NCBI GenBank assembly: GCA_028752905.1
Contig: JAQNBH010000002.1
Coordinates: forward strand, 21,959,059-22,023,058
Length of the DNA: 64,000 nucleotides
Source of the DNA: Cladorhizidae sp. MBARI D1340-BT2
Taxonomy: Eukaryota > Porifera > Demospongiae > Poecilosclerida > Cladorhizidae
Reading direction: 5' to 3'
Shown here: one piece after another, positions 62,885 through 64,000 of the stretch
Numbering within the stretch: the first letter of the stretch is position 1
Layout: each line of letters opens with the position of its first letter
Notes under the pieces: model-generated
The model's input: the letters and a program-made list of their open reading frames with translations, nothing else
Database searches by the model: none
Told to the model about the DNA's origin: nothing
Translations under genes and position numbers: made by a program

Positions 62885-64000
62885 ACATGTTTAGCATCAA
62901 GTAAGAGTACAATTCATAACTGCCCTAATTAACAAGACCAAAGTCCCAGATTTTGTCAACTGATAGAGAAGGCCCTTATCAGCAACATGTGAACAGATTA
63001 TCAATAAATGTAGTGGTTTTTCACTGGCAGGCCACCGCTTTGGCAACTGGAAAACGCCAGGAAAAATCACAAACCTTACCACTTCAAATCATCATAACTT
63101 CCTAATACTTAGAGTACTTAAAACTTTGGCACATACAAAAGACAGATAATTAGAAGGGCCATCCGGTGATATAAAAATGATCTTTTTGGGGTAAAGTGTA
63201 GAATAGTTATAAGCTTCACGGCAAAAAAACAAGATTTTCGGGGGGGAAATGAGAAACATATAGACCAAATTAGGGCAAATATCAAGAACATGTTTAGCAT
63301 CAAGTAAGAGTACAATTCATAACTGCCCTAATTAACAAGACCAAAGTCCCAGATTTTGTCAACTGATAGAGAAGGCCCTTATCTGCAACATGTGAACAGA
63401 TTATCAATAAATGTAGTGGTTTTTCACTGGCAGGCCACCGCTTTGGCAACTGGAAAACGCCAGGAAAAATCCCAAACCTTAACACTTCAAATCACCATAA
63501 CTTGCTAATACTTAGAGTACTCAAAATTTTGGCACGTACAAAAGACAGATAATTAGAAGGGCTATCCGGTGATATAAAAATTATCTTTTTTGGATAAAGT
63601 GTAGAAAAGTTATGAGCTTCACGGCCAAAAAACAAGATTTTCGGGGGGAAAATGAGAAACATATAGACCAAATTAGGGCAAATATCAAGAACATGTTTAG
63701 CATCAAGTAAGAGTACAATTCATAACTGCCCTAATTAACAAGACCAAAGTCCCAGATTTTGTCAACTGATAGAGAAGGCCCTTATCAGCAACATGTGAAC
63801 AGATTATCAATAAATGTAGTGGTTTTTCACTGGCAGGCCACCGCTTTGGCAACTGGAAAACGCCAGGAAAAATCACAAACCTTACCACTTCAAATCATCA
63901 TAACTTCCTAATACTTAGAGTACTTAAAACTTTGGCACATACAAAAGACAGATAATTAGAAGGGCCATCCGGTGATATAAAAATGATCTTTTTGGGGTAA
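62079..64000 (+). repeat. 806 bp A-A dimer repeat at the right edge
   Basis: Alpha (ttatcagcaac, aaaaatgatctt) and gamma (cttaacac, ggccaaaaaac) A units alternate at 62079/62482, 62885/63288 and 63691 (cut by the window end). The first dimer is also the tail of the second 2520 bp copy, so this block grew from its end without B. One private change is ttataagc for ttatgagc near 63209. Confidence 0.9.

Larger units (their letters stand above)
1..64000 (+). repeat. Two-module satellite array (A 403 bp, optional B 506 bp)
   Basis: The complete window is tandem satellite DNA in a single orientation. I set each unit start at acatgtttag. There are 104 units: 60 consist of module A alone (usual length 403 bp) and 44 are A followed by B (usual length 909 bp). 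The first unit lacks its first 46 bp and the last is cut after 310 bp, so the array continues on both sides. Copies differ by scattered substitutions and rare small indels and look only a few percent diverged at most. No stretch of unrelated sequence interrupts the array. Organism and chromosomal position are not shown by the sequence; a plant centromeric or pericentromeric satellite is my inference. Confidence 0.97.

Noticed and set aside
1..64000. CRISPR array
   Set aside because: The repeats are 403-909 bp with no unique spacers of regular short length, and no cas genes are present.
1..64000. rDNA spacer, tRNA cluster or telomeric repeat
   Set aside because: I see no rRNA or tRNA sequence and no TTTAGGG-type runs; the subrepeats in B resemble intergenic spacer subrepeats only in being tandem.

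Overview
The whole 64 kb window is one uninterrupted, head-to-tail satellite DNA array. I found no gene, RNA gene, recognisable transposable element, inversion or unique spacer in it, and the array runs off both ends. A large AT-rich satellite with higher-order structure points to a eukaryotic nuclear genome. A flowering plant seems most likely, because motifs such as CATAACTT and a ~170 bp founder period are familiar from plant satellites, but nothing here identifies a species. A centromeric or heterochromatic knob position is inference only.

The array has two modules. Module A (403 bp) is present 104 times, including a partial copy at each window edge. Module B (506 bp) is present 44 times, always complete and always directly after an A. 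Each repeat unit is therefore either A alone (403 bp, 60 units) or AB (909 bp, 44 units). B makes up about 22.3 kb (35%) of the window. B is itself three copies of a ~170 bp repeat, each made of two ~85 bp halves. The best structural observation is that A looks like a 379 bp insertion into that older ~170 bp repeat. It is flanked by 6 bp ATCAAG direct repeats, carries a 10 bp inverted repeat near its ends, and B still holds two related sites without the insertion.

Layout, left to right. 1-3485: partial AB, then two (A,AB) pairs. 3486-4394: single AB. 4395-13274: four copies of a 2220 bp higher-order repeat (A,AB,AB). 13275-17311: irregular, AB-rich. 17312-25183: three copies of a 2624 bp repeat (A,AB,A,AB). 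24275-28702: two copies of a 2214 bp repeat (AB,A,AB), sharing one unit with the previous block. 28703-31718: alternating A and AB. 31719-37770: two copies of 3026 bp (AB,A,AB,A,A). 37771-39485: irregular. 39486-46648: AB followed by three or four A (2122, 2520, 2521 bp). 46649-51284: AB followed by A-rich, partly duplicated 2117 bp segments. 51285-54920: four AB in a row. 54921-57844: mixed. 57845-62884: two copies of another 2520 bp repeat (AB,A,A,A,A). 62079-64000: an 806 bp A-A dimer repeated to the window edge.

B becomes rarer from left to right (27 copies start in the first 32 kb, 17 in the second). Diagnostic variants are stratified by position, and several units are clear mosaics of two variant lineages. 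The array behaves like one shaped by repeated unequal exchange, segmental amplification and gene conversion. Coordinates of unit starts and B modules come from reading the sequence by eye and from the constant spacing of a marker 12 bp inside each unit.
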